Of a stretch of DNA of 64,000 bases, positions 1 through 8,616 are shown piece after piece. The translations under genes and the position numbers were made by a program. The stretch lies in contig NZ_FZPD01000005.1 of NCBI RefSeq assembly GCF_900188325.1, forward strand, positions 434,001 to 498,000, given 5' to 3'. The first letter of the stretch is position 1; the number at the start of each line of letters is the position of its first letter. Source of the DNA: Ekhidna lutea (lineage in GTDB: Bacteria > Bacteroidota > Bacteroidia > Cytophagales > Cyclobacteriaceae). A model generated the notes under the pieces. That model worked only from the letters and a program-made list of their open reading frames with translations, was not told where the DNA came from and made no database searches.

Positions 1-128
1 ATTCCGACCTCAAGCATCCGTTTATTCTTCATTTATTCTTCATTTCTGACCTTTGGCTCACCCGTTATTATTTACCTTGGACTGGCTTTCATTATGAATT
101 TCAGAAAGCATTTGCGGAGGAGAAATAA
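1..128 (+). CDS. C-terminal end of an unidentified protein (5' truncated)
   Basis: An open reading frame enters from the left edge and stops with TAA at 126-128, giving about 41 residues that end in FHYEFQKAFAEEK. It is rich in aromatic residues (LWLTRYYLPWTGF), which could be a short amphipathic or membrane-associated tail. No family is recognisable from this piece. It converges on the glycosyltransferase gene on the other strand, with only 15 bases between the two stops. The reading frame is seen directly; that it is a real gene is inferred from its uninterrupted frame and the tight convergent packing. Confidence 0.5.
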   Translation, partial: SDLKHPFILHLFFISDLWLTRYYLPWTGFHYEFQKAFAEEK

Positions 129-143
129 TACACTTTGGTATTA

Positions 144-1130
144 TTAAAGCTGATCAAATTTCCTTTTTCCTCGAAAAAAGTAATCGAAAACAATAAGTTT
201 TAACACTGACGGTGATGATGTTACTGTGCGCTTTCGTATCGTTTTAATAAGATTGAATAGTACTGCGATATGAGCTTTAAAAATAGCCAAACTGTGGGCT
301 AATTCACCACCAATCATAAATTTAAAAGCGGCTACCCAATCAAGGACAATCCTGGGAGGTAAGCTCAGTATCAGTTTAGCCAATGGAAGGTTCTTAATCA
401 GTAGGTAAAGTCCGTTTCTAAAGTTGAGATATGTTTTAAATGGGCTTCCTTTTGCCAACGTACCACCACCAACGTGGTAAACGGTAGACGATGGAATTGA
501 CTTTATCTTAAAATCAAGACTGTGTATTCGCCAACACAGGTCAATCTCTTCCATATGGGCAAAGAAATCTCTATCAAATCCTCCTGTTTCAATGAATGTT
601 TTTGATCTTATAAGCATACATGCACCTGAAGACCAGAATATATCTATTTGCTCATTGTATTGGCCTGAATCAGCTTCAAGGTGATTAAAAATACGCCCAC
701 GACAATAAGGATATCCCAGCAGGTCAATAAAACCACCGCAGGCACCTGCATATTCGAATAAGCTTTTATGATTGTAATCTTTGATCTTAGGCTGACAGGC
801 AGCATAGTCGTCATTTTCTTCGAGGAATTGGATCAATGGCGGCAACCAGTTTTCCGTTACTTCCACATCTGAATTGAGTAAAAGAAAATAATCTGCATGA
901 ACCTGTTTTAAAGCTTCATTATAACCTCCGGCATATCCGTGATTTTTATCAAGCGTTATAAGCTTAATCTGCGGGAAGTGAGATTGAAGAAAGCTGATCG
1001 AGTCGTCTGTTGAAGCATTGTCAGCAACTATTATTTCAGCTTCAGTAGAATGGTTTATTACCGTAGGTAAGAACTTTTCAAGATAGTCCTTGCCATTATA
1101 ATTAAGTATGACAACTGCTGTGGTGGCCAT
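144..1130 (-). CDS. Glycosyltransferase family 2 (rhamnosyltransferase-like)
   Basis: A 328-residue GT-A fold glycosyltransferase. The N-terminus VVILNYNGKDYL is the usual beta-strand that starts GT2 enzymes, followed by VADNASTDDS for nucleotide binding and LLNSDVEV near residue 88, the DXD-like metal site. A middle SSGACMLIRS block and the FFAHMEEIDLCWR motif (residues about 190-202) match the WbbL/rhamnosyltransferase-type subgroup that builds cell-surface polysaccharides. The C-terminal hundred residues are hydrophobic and basic and probably lie on the inner membrane. The start codon directly abuts the stop of ybaB, so the two are probably cotranscribed. The sugar and acceptor cannot be told from sequence. 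Confidence 0.88.
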   Translation of the reverse strand: MATTAVVILNYNGKDYLEKFLPTVINHSTEAEIIVADNASTDDSISFLQSHFPQIKLITLDKNHGYAGGYNEALKQVHADYFLLLNSDVEVTENWLPPLIQFLEENDDYAACQPKIKDYNHKSLFEYAGACGGFIDLLGYPYCRGRIFNHLEADSGQYNEQIDIFWSSGACMLIRSKTFIETGGFDRDFFAHMEEIDLCWRIHSLDFKIKSIPSSTVYHVGGGTLAKGSPFKTYLNFRNGLYLLIKNLPLAKLILSLPPRIVLDWVAAFKFMIGGELAHSLAIFKAHIAVLFNLIKTIRKRTVTSSPSVLKLIVFDYFFRGKRKFDQL

Positions 1131-1463
1131 TTACATCATACCTGAAAGATCCATGCCTGGAATGTTAGGCATTAGGCCTTCTGTTGATTTCTTGATGTGC
1201 TCTTTCCCTTTTTCATCTGCTTCGCCTACAGCTTTATTTACTGCCGCAATTACCAGGTCACGCATCATATTTTTGTCTGTGCTGTTTACTAGCGAATCGT
1301 CAATTTCTAATCCGATTAACTCTTTGTTACCGTTAGCGGTTGCTTTCACAAGACCACCACCGGACTCTCCTTCAGCTGTTATGTCTTTTAATTGATCCTG
1401 AGCCTCCTTCATTTTGGATTGCATCTCCTTCACTTTTCCCATCATTTTCATCATATCAAACAT
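1131..1463 (-). CDS. YbaB/EbfC family nucleoid-associated protein
   Basis: A 110-residue protein of the YbaB/EbfC family, small dimeric DNA-binding proteins of the nucleoid. The Met-rich start MFDMMKMMGKVKEMQSKMKE forms the N-terminal helix of the tweezer-like dimer. The core GGGLVKATANGNKELIGLEID is the conserved beta-hairpin, and the C-terminal helix holds AAVNKAVGEADEKGKEHIKK. Length fits the family. It lies 6 bases after the CHU_C protein and directly before the glycosyltransferase. In many bacteria ybaB pairs with dnaX/recR; that linkage is absent here. Confidence 0.93.
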   Translation of the reverse strand: MFDMMKMMGKVKEMQSKMKEAQDQLKDITAEGESGGGLVKATANGNKELIGLEIDDSLVNSTDKNMMRDLVIAAVNKAVGEADEKGKEHIKKSTEGLMPNIPGMDLSGMM

Positions 1464-1469
1464 ATCCTT

Positions 1470-3092
1470 CTATTTTTTTATCAATGCAAAAGTACCTTTT
1501 TGTGACCGGATATCTCCGTCTGCTGTTTCAAAGATTATTTCATACAGATAAGTTCCCTCATTGGCCAAGGAGCCATTGATTGTGCCATCCCACCCGGGTG
1601 ATGGTTGGTCTGAGGTATAAATGAGCTGACCCCATCTCGTATAGATGTTAGTTGTTGCTATTTCCGTTGGAAGTCCAAATAATTCAAGGGTATCATTAAG
1701 TCCATCACCATTTGGAGTGAAAGCATTGGGAACATAAATGACCAATTCATGTCTAACTGTAACAGCATTTGATCGAAGTGTTACTCCATTTGAATACGTA
1801 GATGTAGCTGTAATAAATTGCCTGGGGCTGCCATCTTGAGCGTTGAGACGGATGGTGAACTCTTCTGTAGCAATAACTTCTGAAGTTTGAGAAAATGAAT
1901 TTCCGGACTGATAGGCATTTTGCGGTGCTTCAGTGAAGGAATTAGTCGGTGGAATAAAGGAAACATTATATTCATTTGTCTCAATTCCTTTAGCATCAAC
2001 GAGTGGTGGGTTTGTTTCTGCTGAATAGAGAATCTGATTACAACTGTCAGTGTAATCAATTTTGTAGAAATATTGCCTGCCATTGGACCCAATACGATCT
2101 GTGAATGATCCGGTTTGATCTGGTCGCTCTTCAAACGTTCCTCCTTGAATCCGTCGATAGATTTTGAATGTGCCTACATTAACATCATCAAGATTGATAT
2201 AAATACCGGAAGAGTCATATGTTGAATACAGCTCTTCAAAAGGAGATAATGAGAGATCGGTAGATTCGGAACAAAAATCCGAACTGGATTCGGAGGTATC
2301 GTTGCAAGGGTCATAAGCCTCTACATTCAGACAAAAAGAGGCCTTTTCAAATGGTATATCATAAAATATCTGTGTGGTCTGATCCAGATATCCATCAAAA
2401 ATGGTTGAGGTAGCAGTTTGTATAATATTTACCCGATAATTTGTGAGCGTATCGATGCTGCTTAACTCTAAATATAAAGTAAATACATCCTTACAGGTTT
2501 CCTTTATTGATGCATCCAAGATTTCCGGAGCATCTAGTGTCGGGATTGGCACAATATCTTCCGTGTAACTCGAACAAATCTCATCGGCATGATTAAAAAA
2601 GCCTTTGAGCGAGATGGTAGTTACATTTGAACTCCCAAAAGTATATTCAGCTGTTTCGTTTTGCTGCAGTGTTACTGAGTCTGTAGCGGTGAAATACACC
2701 CGAAGACTGTCGTAGTAGTTGTCAATAGAAGTGACCGAAATTTGCTGTCCGTTACATTTCTGAATTTCTACCTCCGGCTTCCTTGATTCCAGCGCTTCCA
2801 CAAATAAAGTATCTCTTTTGTCAACCCCATCCTGGCCAACTATCTGAATAATCTGGTATACTCCTGGATCCTGGTAGGTGAACGTTTGGCTATTGGTGAT
2901 GCTAGCACCATCAAAGTAGTAGTACTGTCTTGTAATATCTCCAAAAGAGTCAAGCTCCGTGATATTTACTGTCATCGGGTTACAACCGCGATCAAATTCA
3001 ACAGAAAACCGCCCTTTGCTGCTAAGAACCTGTGCATGGTTCATTAGCGGTACAAACAACAAACATATAATATGTATCCAGCGGTGCATCAA
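1470..3092 (-). CDS. Secreted PKD-like protein with T9SS CHU_C C-terminal domain
   Basis: A 540-residue exported protein. Residues 1-20 form a signal peptide ending in MNHAQ. Residues about 28-100 look like a PKD domain (FTYQDPGVYQIIQIVGQDG). The middle contains Cys-rich and fibronectin-like beta regions. The last 90 residues carry the gliding-motility-associated CHU_C domain: YVPNAFTPNGDGLNDTLEL, then IYTRWGQLIYTS, GWDGTINGS and GTYLYEIIFE. In known systems this domain directs secretion through the type IX system and cell-surface attachment, so this is probably a surface protein. A specific ligand cannot be named. It lies between hisS and ybaB on the same strand. Confidence 0.88.
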   Translation of the reverse strand: MMHRWIHIICLLFVPLMNHAQVLSSKGRFSVEFDRGCNPMTVNITELDSFGDITRQYYYFDGASITNSQTFTYQDPGVYQIIQIVGQDGVDKRDTLFVEALESRKPEVEIQKCNGQQISVTSIDNYYDSLRVYFTATDSVTLQQNETAEYTFGSSNVTTISLKGFFNHADEICSSYTEDIVPIPTLDAPEILDASIKETCKDVFTLYLELSSIDTLTNYRVNIIQTATSTIFDGYLDQTTQIFYDIPFEKASFCLNVEAYDPCNDTSESSSDFCSESTDLSLSPFEELYSTYDSSGIYINLDDVNVGTFKIYRRIQGGTFEERPDQTGSFTDRIGSNGRQYFYKIDYTDSCNQILYSAETNPPLVDAKGIETNEYNVSFIPPTNSFTEAPQNAYQSGNSFSQTSEVIATEEFTIRLNAQDGSPRQFITATSTYSNGVTLRSNAVTVRHELVIYVPNAFTPNGDGLNDTLELFGLPTEIATTNIYTRWGQLIYTSDQPSPGWDGTINGSLANEGTYLYEIIFETADGDIRSQKGTFALIKK

Positions 3093-3119
3093 TCAGATAT
3101 ACGAACAACTTTCGTAAAG

Positions 3120-4475
3120 TTAACCTTTAAACTCCCGGATTATTTCATCCAGCGTCATGGGTTTTTGATTGCCAGACTTCATGTCTTTTAACATGAATTT
3201 GCCTGTTTTTACTTCATCATCACCAATAATCAGTGTAAATGGGGTTTGAATTTTATCTGCGTAATTGAATTGCTTTTTAATTTTATCTGATTCAGGATAC
3301 AGGTCAGCCTTAATTCCAGCCTCACGAAGTTTCATTACTACGGTTTGACTGTGAAGCAGGTTTGATTCACTGAAGTGAACAATGAGGACTTCCAGTCTTT
3401 GGGTAATTTCCTCTGGAAAAAGATCAAGCTCTTCCATAACATCATATATCCGATCCAGGCCAAATGAAATGCCTATACCTGATATGCCCTGCAATCCGAA
3501 AACACCAGTAAGATTGTCGTATCGACCACCTCCACAAATACTTCCCATTTGTACACTTGTAGGCTTCACTTCGTAGATCATCCCGGTATAATAGGAGAGA
3601 CCCCTTGCCAGGCTTAAATCCAATTCGATTTTAAGATTTTTATCTGCAAATTGATCCAGCGCTTCAAAGTATTGGATGATTTCTTTAACGCCCTTGTTGC
3701 CAGGGTCAATGGCACTTACTTTTTCAATGAGGTGCTCCCTGCTATTGGAGGTTAGTAGTTCCATCACTTCTCTCATTTTAACATTGTCCCCTCCAAGGAC
3801 AAGGACATTCTCAATCACTCGTTCTTCACCTATCTTATCCAGCTTGTCTATCTCCGCACAGAATGCCACGGCCTGATCCTTTAGCTCCACGTATTCTGCA
3901 AGCATGAAAAGGATTTCTCGATGGTTGATTTTTATTACATAATCTTCTAAGCCCAGATCATTGAAGACATCATTGAATAATAGTGTGAGCTCAGCTTCAT
4001 TCCAGATACCACGACTACCAATAATATCGGCATCACATTGATAAAACTCTCTATATCTACCTTTTTGTGGTCTGTCTGCCCGCCATACCGGTTGTATCTG
4101 GAAGCGCTTGAAAGGAAATGAAATCTCATGCTGATTCATCACTACATATCTTGCAAAAGGGACCGTGAGATCATAGCGTAAGCCTTTATCCGCGATTTTG
4201 TTTGTCAGGTGCTTACTTCCCAGTTCATAATCTGAGGGGTTGGTTTTACTTAGGTAGTCTCCTGAGTTTAAAATTTTGTAAAGCAGTTGGTCACCTTCAT
4301 CTCCGTATTTTCCTGTCAGAACGGATAAGTTTTCCATGGATGGTGTTTCAAGCTGGCTGAATCCATATTTGATAAAGTTCTGCTTGATTTTATCAATTAT
4401 ATAGGTACGTTTCGCAGAAACTTCAGGACCGAAATCGCGTGTGCCTCGAGGTAGAGTGGGCTTACTTTTAGACAT
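3120..4475 (-). CDS. hisS: Histidyl-tRNA synthetase
   Basis: A 451-residue class II aminoacyl-tRNA synthetase that charges tRNA-His. Motif 1 begins near PRGTRDFGPEVSAKR. Motif 2 contains the FQIQPVWRADRPQKGRYREFYQCDADIIG stretch. The histidine-specific block LARGLSYYTGMIYE is present, as is motif 3, GGGRYDNLTGVFG...GISFGLDRIYDVM. The C-terminal anticodon-binding domain (residues about 350-445) follows. Full length for the family. It is divergent from the Lys/Ala-rich gene, and that gene's promoter begins 11 bases upstream of the hisS start codon. Confidence 0.97.
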   Translation of the reverse strand: MSKSKPTLPRGTRDFGPEVSAKRTYIIDKIKQNFIKYGFSQLETPSMENLSVLTGKYGDEGDQLLYKILNSGDYLSKTNPSDYELGSKHLTNKIADKGLRYDLTVPFARYVVMNQHEISFPFKRFQIQPVWRADRPQKGRYREFYQCDADIIGSRGIWNEAELTLLFNDVFNDLGLEDYVIKINHREILFMLAEYVELKDQAVAFCAEIDKLDKIGEERVIENVLVLGGDNVKMREVMELLTSNSREHLIEKVSAIDPGNKGVKEIIQYFEALDQFADKNLKIELDLSLARGLSYYTGMIYEVKPTSVQMGSICGGGRYDNLTGVFGLQGISGIGISFGLDRIYDVMEELDLFPEEITQRLEVLIVHFSESNLLHSQTVVMKLREAGIKADLYPESDKIKKQFNYADKIQTPFTLIIGDDEVKTGKFMLKDMKSGNQKPMTLDEIIREFKG

Positions 4476-4485
4476 TCAATTTTCG

Positions 4486-4518
4486 TTTTGGACAAAACTA
4501 CATAATAACCTAAATTTG
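4486..4518 (+). promoter_or_regulatory. Bacteroidota-type promoter of the Lys/Ala-rich protein gene
   Basis: TTTG at 4487-4490 lies 20 bases before TAAATTTG at 4511-4518, a full match to the Bacteroidota primary sigma consensus (TTTG, 19-21 bases, TAnnTTTG). Transcription would start near 4525, about 24 bases before the ATG at 4549. This supports the ATG at 4549 over the longer frame that opens inside hisS. Confidence 0.7.
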
Positions 4519-4548
4519 CGGCTCATTTCACATAAGAAGACCAGAGCA

Positions 4549-4938
4549 ATGGCCGTAACAAGATTAGAAAGAAAAGGAAGAAAAAATAAAAATGTCGCTA
4601 AGAATAGGGTGAACACGATGAAACGTTTGAATTCGGTTCCCACTATCAAGAATGTTGACATAGACGAGATAAAAGCAGAATTCGAGCAAAAAGCTAAGTC
4701 TAAAAAAGCTGCCCCAAAAGCTGAAAAAGCTGAGGCACCTAAGAAAGAAGCTACACCGAAAGCTGCTAAAGCAGAAACGGTTGAAGCACCGAAAAAGGAA
4801 ACCAAAAAAGCTGCTCCTAAGAAAAAAGCTGAACCAAAAGCAGCTGAGAAAAAGGAAGCTAAGCCTAAAGCTGAAAAAAAAGAAACTAAGAAAGCTGCAC
4901 CGAAGAAAGCAGCTCCTAAGAAAAAAGAGGATAAGTAA
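4549..4938 (+). CDS. Lys/Ala/Pro-rich histone H1-like basic protein
   Basis: A 129-residue highly basic protein. The first ~50 residues (MAVTRLERKGRKNKNVAKNR, then TIKNVDIDEIKAEFEQKAK) may form a small ordered head. The remainder is a low-complexity tail of repeated KKAAPK, PKAEK and KKET units, like eukaryotic histone H1 and bacterial H1-like or AlgP-type tails. Such tails bind DNA or RNA nonspecifically, so a nucleoid role is a reasonable inference. The frame extends upstream into hisS, but the promoter at 4486-4518 requires the ATG at 4549. A strong terminator follows, so it is monocistronic. Confidence 0.8.
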   Translation: MAVTRLERKGRKNKNVAKNRVNTMKRLNSVPTIKNVDIDEIKAEFEQKAKSKKAAPKAEKAEAPKKEATPKAAKAETVEAPKKETKKAAPKKKAEPKAAEKKEAKPKAEKKETKKAAPKKAAPKKKEDK

Positions 4939-4965
4939 TTATCCTTTATTATCAAGCCAAACATT

Positions 4966-4995
4966 CCCCTGATGGTAACGTCAGGGGTTTTTTTT
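4966..4995 (+). terminator. Intrinsic terminator of the Lys/Ala-rich gene
   Basis: CCCCTGA (4966-4972) pairs perfectly with TCAGGGG (4981-4987) over an 8-base loop and is followed by eight T residues. It lies 28 bases after the stop codon. Confidence 0.88.
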
Positions 4996-5001
4996 ATGCA
5001 T

Positions 5002-5028
5002 AAAAAAAGCGCCGAGTATTCGACGCTT
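5002..5028 (-). terminator. Intrinsic terminator of the lipoprotein gene at 5054-5935
   Basis: On the minus strand AAGCGTCGA (5028-5020) pairs with TCGGCGCTT (5015-5007), with one G-U pair, and is followed by a T run (the A run 5002-5008 on the plus strand). It sits 26 bases past the lipoprotein stop and back to back with the plus-strand terminator. Confidence 0.82.
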
Positions 5029-5053
5029 CTCTGATTAGGTAGATTAAGTGTAT

Positions 5054-5935
5054 TTATTCTTGAGTAATACGCTCTCTTATTCTTTTCACCTCAAGTGTAA
5101 TATCTCGCATCACATCTTTGGTAAGTATAAAATCGGGATCGCTCTCCATTTTTTCTTCAATGTCCTGAAGGTCACCCTTGTAAAGCCTGTCTAAAATAGA
5201 CAATTCGGTAATCATATCCGCAATGGTGTCATCAAACGGAAGATCATTTAATACCTGTAGAATATCCAGAAGCGCCTGTTCTTCACCAATTACAATTTCA
5301 ACTAATGGCTCCAGTAGTTTTTGATTTTCAGGAGTGTTTGGGTAAGTCTCCAGTGTTATTACTGCCTGATAAAGCCCCTCAACAAAACTACCTGTCAGAG
5401 CAAGGCCAGCCATGGTAAGGTGATGGTCTTCTTCCATTTTCAGACTGGTTTCCAGAAATAACTTCCCTAAGATTCTCCCGATTTCTTCCTCATTTTGTGA
5501 GCTGATGTGTCCCCTGAATTCGTTAAGGTCGTCTTCATTATAGATTGCAGAGTCACCAAGGAATTCAGCAATGGTGTGGGAAGCCTTTAGGTAATCTATG
5601 CAATCCTCTTCATGACCATATGCTGCCAGATAACTAATGTCTGATGCGTAAATACCCATATTCAGGGCCATTTTATCTCTATTGTTTTTATATGATTCTA
5701 TGTTATCCAGTGAATTGATATGTGCTCTGTCAAATTCTGCACCAATGGATTTTAAAGTGAAAGGGACTAACGATGGATCAGGAAAATCTTCCATTAACTG
5801 CTCCAGGTCATGCATTGTTTTCTCTTCGGCCAACTCCTCTTTGGATTTTTCATCCTTTCCAGACGATGAACTGGTACATCCTGATAAGAAAATTAAAAGA
5901 GATAAAATAGTAAGTACTTTGTTAGATGACTTCAT
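5054..5935 (-). CDS. Predicted lipoprotein of unknown function, helical
   Basis: A 293-residue protein beginning MKSSNKVLTILSLLIFLSGC, a lipoprotein signal peptide with lipobox LSGC. A further upstream in-frame ATG would put ten polar residues before the signal, so the ATG at 5933-5935 is preferred. The mature part is acidic and mostly helical, with repeated leucine-rich amphipathic stretches (LGKLFLETSLKMEED, ALLDILQVLNDLPFDDTIADMI). No family is recognised with certainty. It probably sits in the cell envelope. It ends in its own terminator and is preceded by a 100-base gap from the next lipoprotein gene. Confidence 0.75.
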   Translation of the reverse strand: MKSSNKVLTILSLLIFLSGCTSSSSGKDEKSKEELAEEKTMHDLEQLMEDFPDPSLVPFTLKSIGAEFDRAHINSLDNIESYKNNRDKMALNMGIYASDISYLAAYGHEEDCIDYLKASHTIAEFLGDSAIYNEDDLNEFRGHISSQNEEEIGRILGKLFLETSLKMEEDHHLTMAGLALTGSFVEGLYQAVITLETYPNTPENQKLLEPLVEIVIGEEQALLDILQVLNDLPFDDTIADMITELSILDRLYKGDLQDIEEKMESDPDFILTKDVMRDITLEVKRIRERITQE

Positions 5936-6035
5936 AGGTTGTGTGTGTATCGATTCTCTATTCAAGTTTAATGGTTTTTGCGTTAATAAATCTTTGATTT
6001 AAGATTTAAAGTATGCTTTTATGGATTTAATAACA

Positions 6036-6551
6036 CTAATCCCCCAGGTCATATAATATACCCGGAGTATCGTATATCTCCTCGTCTAAGTAAACCTCCA
6101 GTTTGGTCTCAACAGAAAAACTACTAGCATTAAAAATGAAGTTTTCCTCGCCTTCATTAAAAAAGATTTTTACCGTTGGAGGAGTGATCACTACATCAAT
6201 CATTGTTTCTGTAGAATCAGAGTTCTTTATATTAAGCGGAAGTGAGTCATCATCTTCCAAGTTTTCAGTTCCTGCGACCTTCCATGTGATAGAAGAACCG
6301 TTTGAGAATTGTAAATTCAGTTTTTGAAATGTATTAGGGACTTTGAAGCTGAACCAGGCAGGACCATCGGCCTGAAGCCGGTTCAACTTGCCTCTTCTTT
6401 TACTTGATACGCTAGATTTAACGTCATCGTTTATATAGGTGCCGGATTCACTTTTCTCTAGTTTGAGACTAGTTGAGCGACTTTCACCACCAGAGGAGCT
6501 GCAGGCCAAAAACAGACCTGCAACTACCCAAATAGAATATTTTGATATCAT
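6036..6551 (-). CDS. Predicted lipoprotein of unknown function, beta-rich
   Basis: A 171-residue protein with a short signal peptide and lipobox LACS at residues 14-17, followed by a Ser/Gly-rich linker. The rest alternates hydrophobic and polar residues (PAWFSFKVPNTFQKLNLQFS, then MIDVVITPPTVKIFF), which suggests a beta-sandwich. I do not recognise a family. It lies 20 bases after the DUF4199 gene on the same strand and is likely cotranscribed with it. Confidence 0.7.
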   Translation of the reverse strand: MISKYSIWVVAGLFLACSSSGGESRSTSLKLEKSESGTYINDDVKSSVSSKRRGKLNRLQADGPAWFSFKVPNTFQKLNLQFSNGSSITWKVAGTENLEDDDSLPLNIKNSDSTETMIDVVITPPTVKIFFNEGEENFIFNASSFSVETKLEVYLDEEIYDTPGILYDLGD

Positions 6552-6571
6552 AGAGGAAAGTTAGATAGAAT

Positions 6572-7075
6572 CTATTTCCTCTTCAATATCAGAGCTGAAA
6601 TTAGTGTCACAATTAGCCCAACAGGGAATATCTCTGTGAAAGTTACTGCTGCCATCACATGTGGTTGCTGGTAGGTCTCAATCCATTCATTGATGTCCTC
6701 AATCTGCTTTTGTTTTTCTTCTTCGCTAATATCCAATTGTTCTACCATCTCTACTTGCGAGGCTCCATATTTATCTGCAAAATCCGGAGCGAAGGCAGGC
6801 AAATAAATCATCCAGCCGATCACATAGATGACGGAGGCTACAAGGGTTATTCCAAGTCCGTTTAAGAATCCCTCTTTGAATGATAGTGATCCTTTTTCAT
6901 CACGAATGCTTTTGACACCCATAAATACTGCAGTTAAGGCTGCAACCATAATGGCATACCCTACAATTTCACCACCTGCAAAATCTGTCGAATCAAATCC
7001 AAGTGTGATGAACCATGACGCTACAATCAGCCCACCGCTGATCAATCCGTACTTAAGTGCTACTTTTTTATTCAT
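6572..7075 (-). CDS. DUF4199 family integral membrane protein
   Basis: A 167-residue inner-membrane protein with four predicted membrane segments: residues about 8-27, 37-55, 74-96 and 138-163. The central SFKEGFLNGLGITLVASVIYVIGWMIY block and the charged loop with EMVEQLDISEEEKQKQIEDI are typical of DUF4199, a Bacteroidota family of unknown role. It is followed by a lipoprotein gene and preceded by a membrane-anchored LuxR-type gene, all on the minus strand. The association with the regulator may be functional, but no reaction can be assigned. Confidence 0.85.
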   Translation of the reverse strand: MNKKVALKYGLISGGLIVASWFITLGFDSTDFAGGEIVGYAIMVAALTAVFMGVKSIRDEKGSLSFKEGFLNGLGITLVASVIYVIGWMIYLPAFAPDFADKYGASQVEMVEQLDISEEEKQKQIEDINEWIETYQQPHVMAAVTFTEIFPVGLIVTLISALILKRK

Positions 7076-7145
7076 ATTTTTTTTGGTTCAAATCACCGGC
7101 TATTTGTCCGGATTTACTTCATTCTTTTGGGTGATTTAATCAAAA

Positions 7146-7574
7146 TCATCCTTTTGGAGTAGGAATCAACGCCAGATCTCTTGCCTTTTGAATTGCTTGC
7201 GTTCTGCGTTTGACATTAAGTTTAGTATAAATATTAGAGATGTGAGTTTTGGCTGTATTAAGTGAAACAAAAAGCTTATCTGCCACCTCCTGATTGGAAA
7301 ACCCCTGGGCCAATAACTCAAGCACCTCTACCTCACGTTTACTCAATCCAAGTTTACTTCCATCGTATTTTTCAGAGGTATTTTTATTGAAAAGTTTCAT
7401 TCCCAGCCATATTCCAAAAACGAGAAATAGCAATCCTATAATACCACCAAAAAGCTCCATTTGGATATCTCGTACCATTGCTTTGTAGTGAATGACCTGA
7501 AGAAGAACCATTAATAGTCCCATGACACCACCATAAATCCAATAGATTCTATTTAACTTCTGTAGCCTTTTCAA
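7146..7574 (-). CDS. Membrane-anchored LuxR-type transcriptional regulator
   Basis: A 142-residue protein with two membrane segments (about residues 11-28 and 41-60), followed by a LuxR/FixJ-type helix-turn-helix (about 75-138): LSKREVEVLELLAQGFSNQEVADKLFVSLNTAKTHISNIYTKLNVKRRTQAI. It has no receiver or autoinducer domain, so any signal must be sensed in the membrane part or through a partner. The neighbouring DUF4199 membrane protein is an obvious candidate target or partner. It is divergent from the doxX-like gene across a 38-base gap. Confidence 0.88.
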   Translation of the reverse strand: MKRLQKLNRIYWIYGGVMGLLMVLLQVIHYKAMVRDIQMELFGGIIGLLFLVFGIWLGMKLFNKNTSEKYDGSKLGLSKREVEVLELLAQGFSNQEVADKLFVSLNTAKTHISNIYTKLNVKRRTQAIQKARDLALIPTPKG

Positions 7575-7612
7575 AATCTTTAATAATTTTCACACCGAAA
7601 TAATCAAAGCCT

Positions 7613-8014
7613 ATGCTAACCAAGATCGCTTATTTTATTGCTCGATTTGCCGCTGCTATTATAATGGGACAGACACTTTATTTCAAATTTACAAGTTCTC
7701 CTGAGTCCATCTATATTTTTACAACTGTAGGCATGGAACCATGGGGACGATGGCTGGTGGGCATTCTTGAATTGGTAGCAGCCGTTACGCTTGTCATCCC
7801 ACGGACCGCATGGCTTGGAGGGGCATTAGCTGTTGGGCTTATGATTGGAGCTATTGGCATGCACCTGACCGTACTTGGAATAGAAGTAATGGGTGATAAA
7901 GGACAGCTATTTTATTATGCTATGATCATATTTCTTTGCGGTCTCTATGTTGTGTTTAACAATAGAGAAAAGATTTTTAATGAAGTATTACCTAAAATTT
8001 TGAACCGAAAATGA
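7613..8014 (+). CDS. DoxX family membrane protein
   Basis: A 133-residue protein with four membrane helices (about 7-25, 45-64, 68-90 and 98-115). The N-terminal RFAAAIIMGQTLYFKF and the central GRWLVGILELVAAVTLVIPRTAWLGG match the DoxX/DoxD-like fold. Family members have been linked to quinone-dependent oxidation and oxidative stress, but many are uncharacterised. The gene overlaps the next one by four bases (ATGA), which indicates translational coupling. Confidence 0.82.
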   Translation: MLTKIAYFIARFAAAIIMGQTLYFKFTSSPESIYIFTTVGMEPWGRWLVGILELVAAVTLVIPRTAWLGGALAVGLMIGAIGMHLTVLGIEVMGDKGQLFYYAMIIFLCGLYVVFNNREKIFNEVLPKILNRK

Positions 8015-8580
8015 AAAAATCTATTTGGGTTTTAGCAATTGTTGCAAGCGCTTGCGGAAATTCAAATTCTACCTATACGTCTGTTGAGGGTAGTCAAATT
8101 CCAGTCGATGCAATTGTGCAGGATTATGCTGCGATACCCAATTTGCAAAAAGCTATAGTTAAAGCCGGAGATGTAACAATTGGTGAGGGAGATTTTCTTA
8201 ATGGCCTGTATCATGGAACGTGGACCAGCTATGATTCTGAAGGAAAGGTCCAATCTATCACCACCTACTATGAGGGTGCCAGGAATGGTGTTGAATTGAT
8301 TTTTGACAATCAGGGATACGTGCAGACCAAAGCATCGTACCACAATGATCAATTGAGTGGTGAGTACCTGATGTTTAACAGAAGAAAGTTGATCGAGCGG
8401 AAAAATTACAGCGGTGGGATTCTAAATGGGATACAGCAAAAATTTTATGTAAATGGAACGGTGATGGAAGAGTCCTATTATGAAAAAGGAAAAATCCACG
8501 GCGTTGCACGGTGGTATGATCAGGAGGGGAACTTAACTATCGAGTACGAATATGATATGGGACAGCTGGTTGAAGAGTAA
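8011..8580 (+). CDS. MORN-like repeat lipoprotein (YwqK-type)
   Basis: A 189-residue protein with a signal peptide and lipobox ASAC at residues 12-15. From about residue 55 it has repeated units of the MORN-variant type: GEGDFLNGLYHGTWTSYDSE, YYEGARNGVELIFDNQG, YHNDQLSGEYLMFN, YSGGILNGIQQKFYVNGT and YYEKGKIHGVARWYDQEG. These repeats are common in Bacteroidota surface lipoproteins and in YwqK-type proteins, and are thought to form an extended beta scaffold. It is translationally coupled to the DoxX-like gene. A specific partner is not evident. Confidence 0.85.
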   Translation: MKKSIWVLAIVASACGNSNSTYTSVEGSQIPVDAIVQDYAAIPNLQKAIVKAGDVTIGEGDFLNGLYHGTWTSYDSEGKVQSITTYYEGARNGVELIFDNQGYVQTKASYHNDQLSGEYLMFNRRKLIERKNYSGGILNGIQQKFYVNGTVMEESYYEKGKIHGVARWYDQEGNLTIEYEYDMGQLVEE

Positions 8581-8616
8581 TTACACTCTTCAACTAACCT
8601 TCCATTATTGCTCGCT

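Noticed and set aside
4441-4548. Upstream extension of the Lys/Ala-rich protein into hisS
   Set aside because: The promoter at 4486-4518 lies inside this extension, so the ATG at 4549 is the usable start.
4476-4964. A 162-codon minus-strand frame covering the Lys/Ala-rich gene
   Set aside because: Its Ala/Phe/Leu repeat is the antisense of the Lys/Ala-rich tail; the plus-strand gene has a perfect promoter and a terminator.
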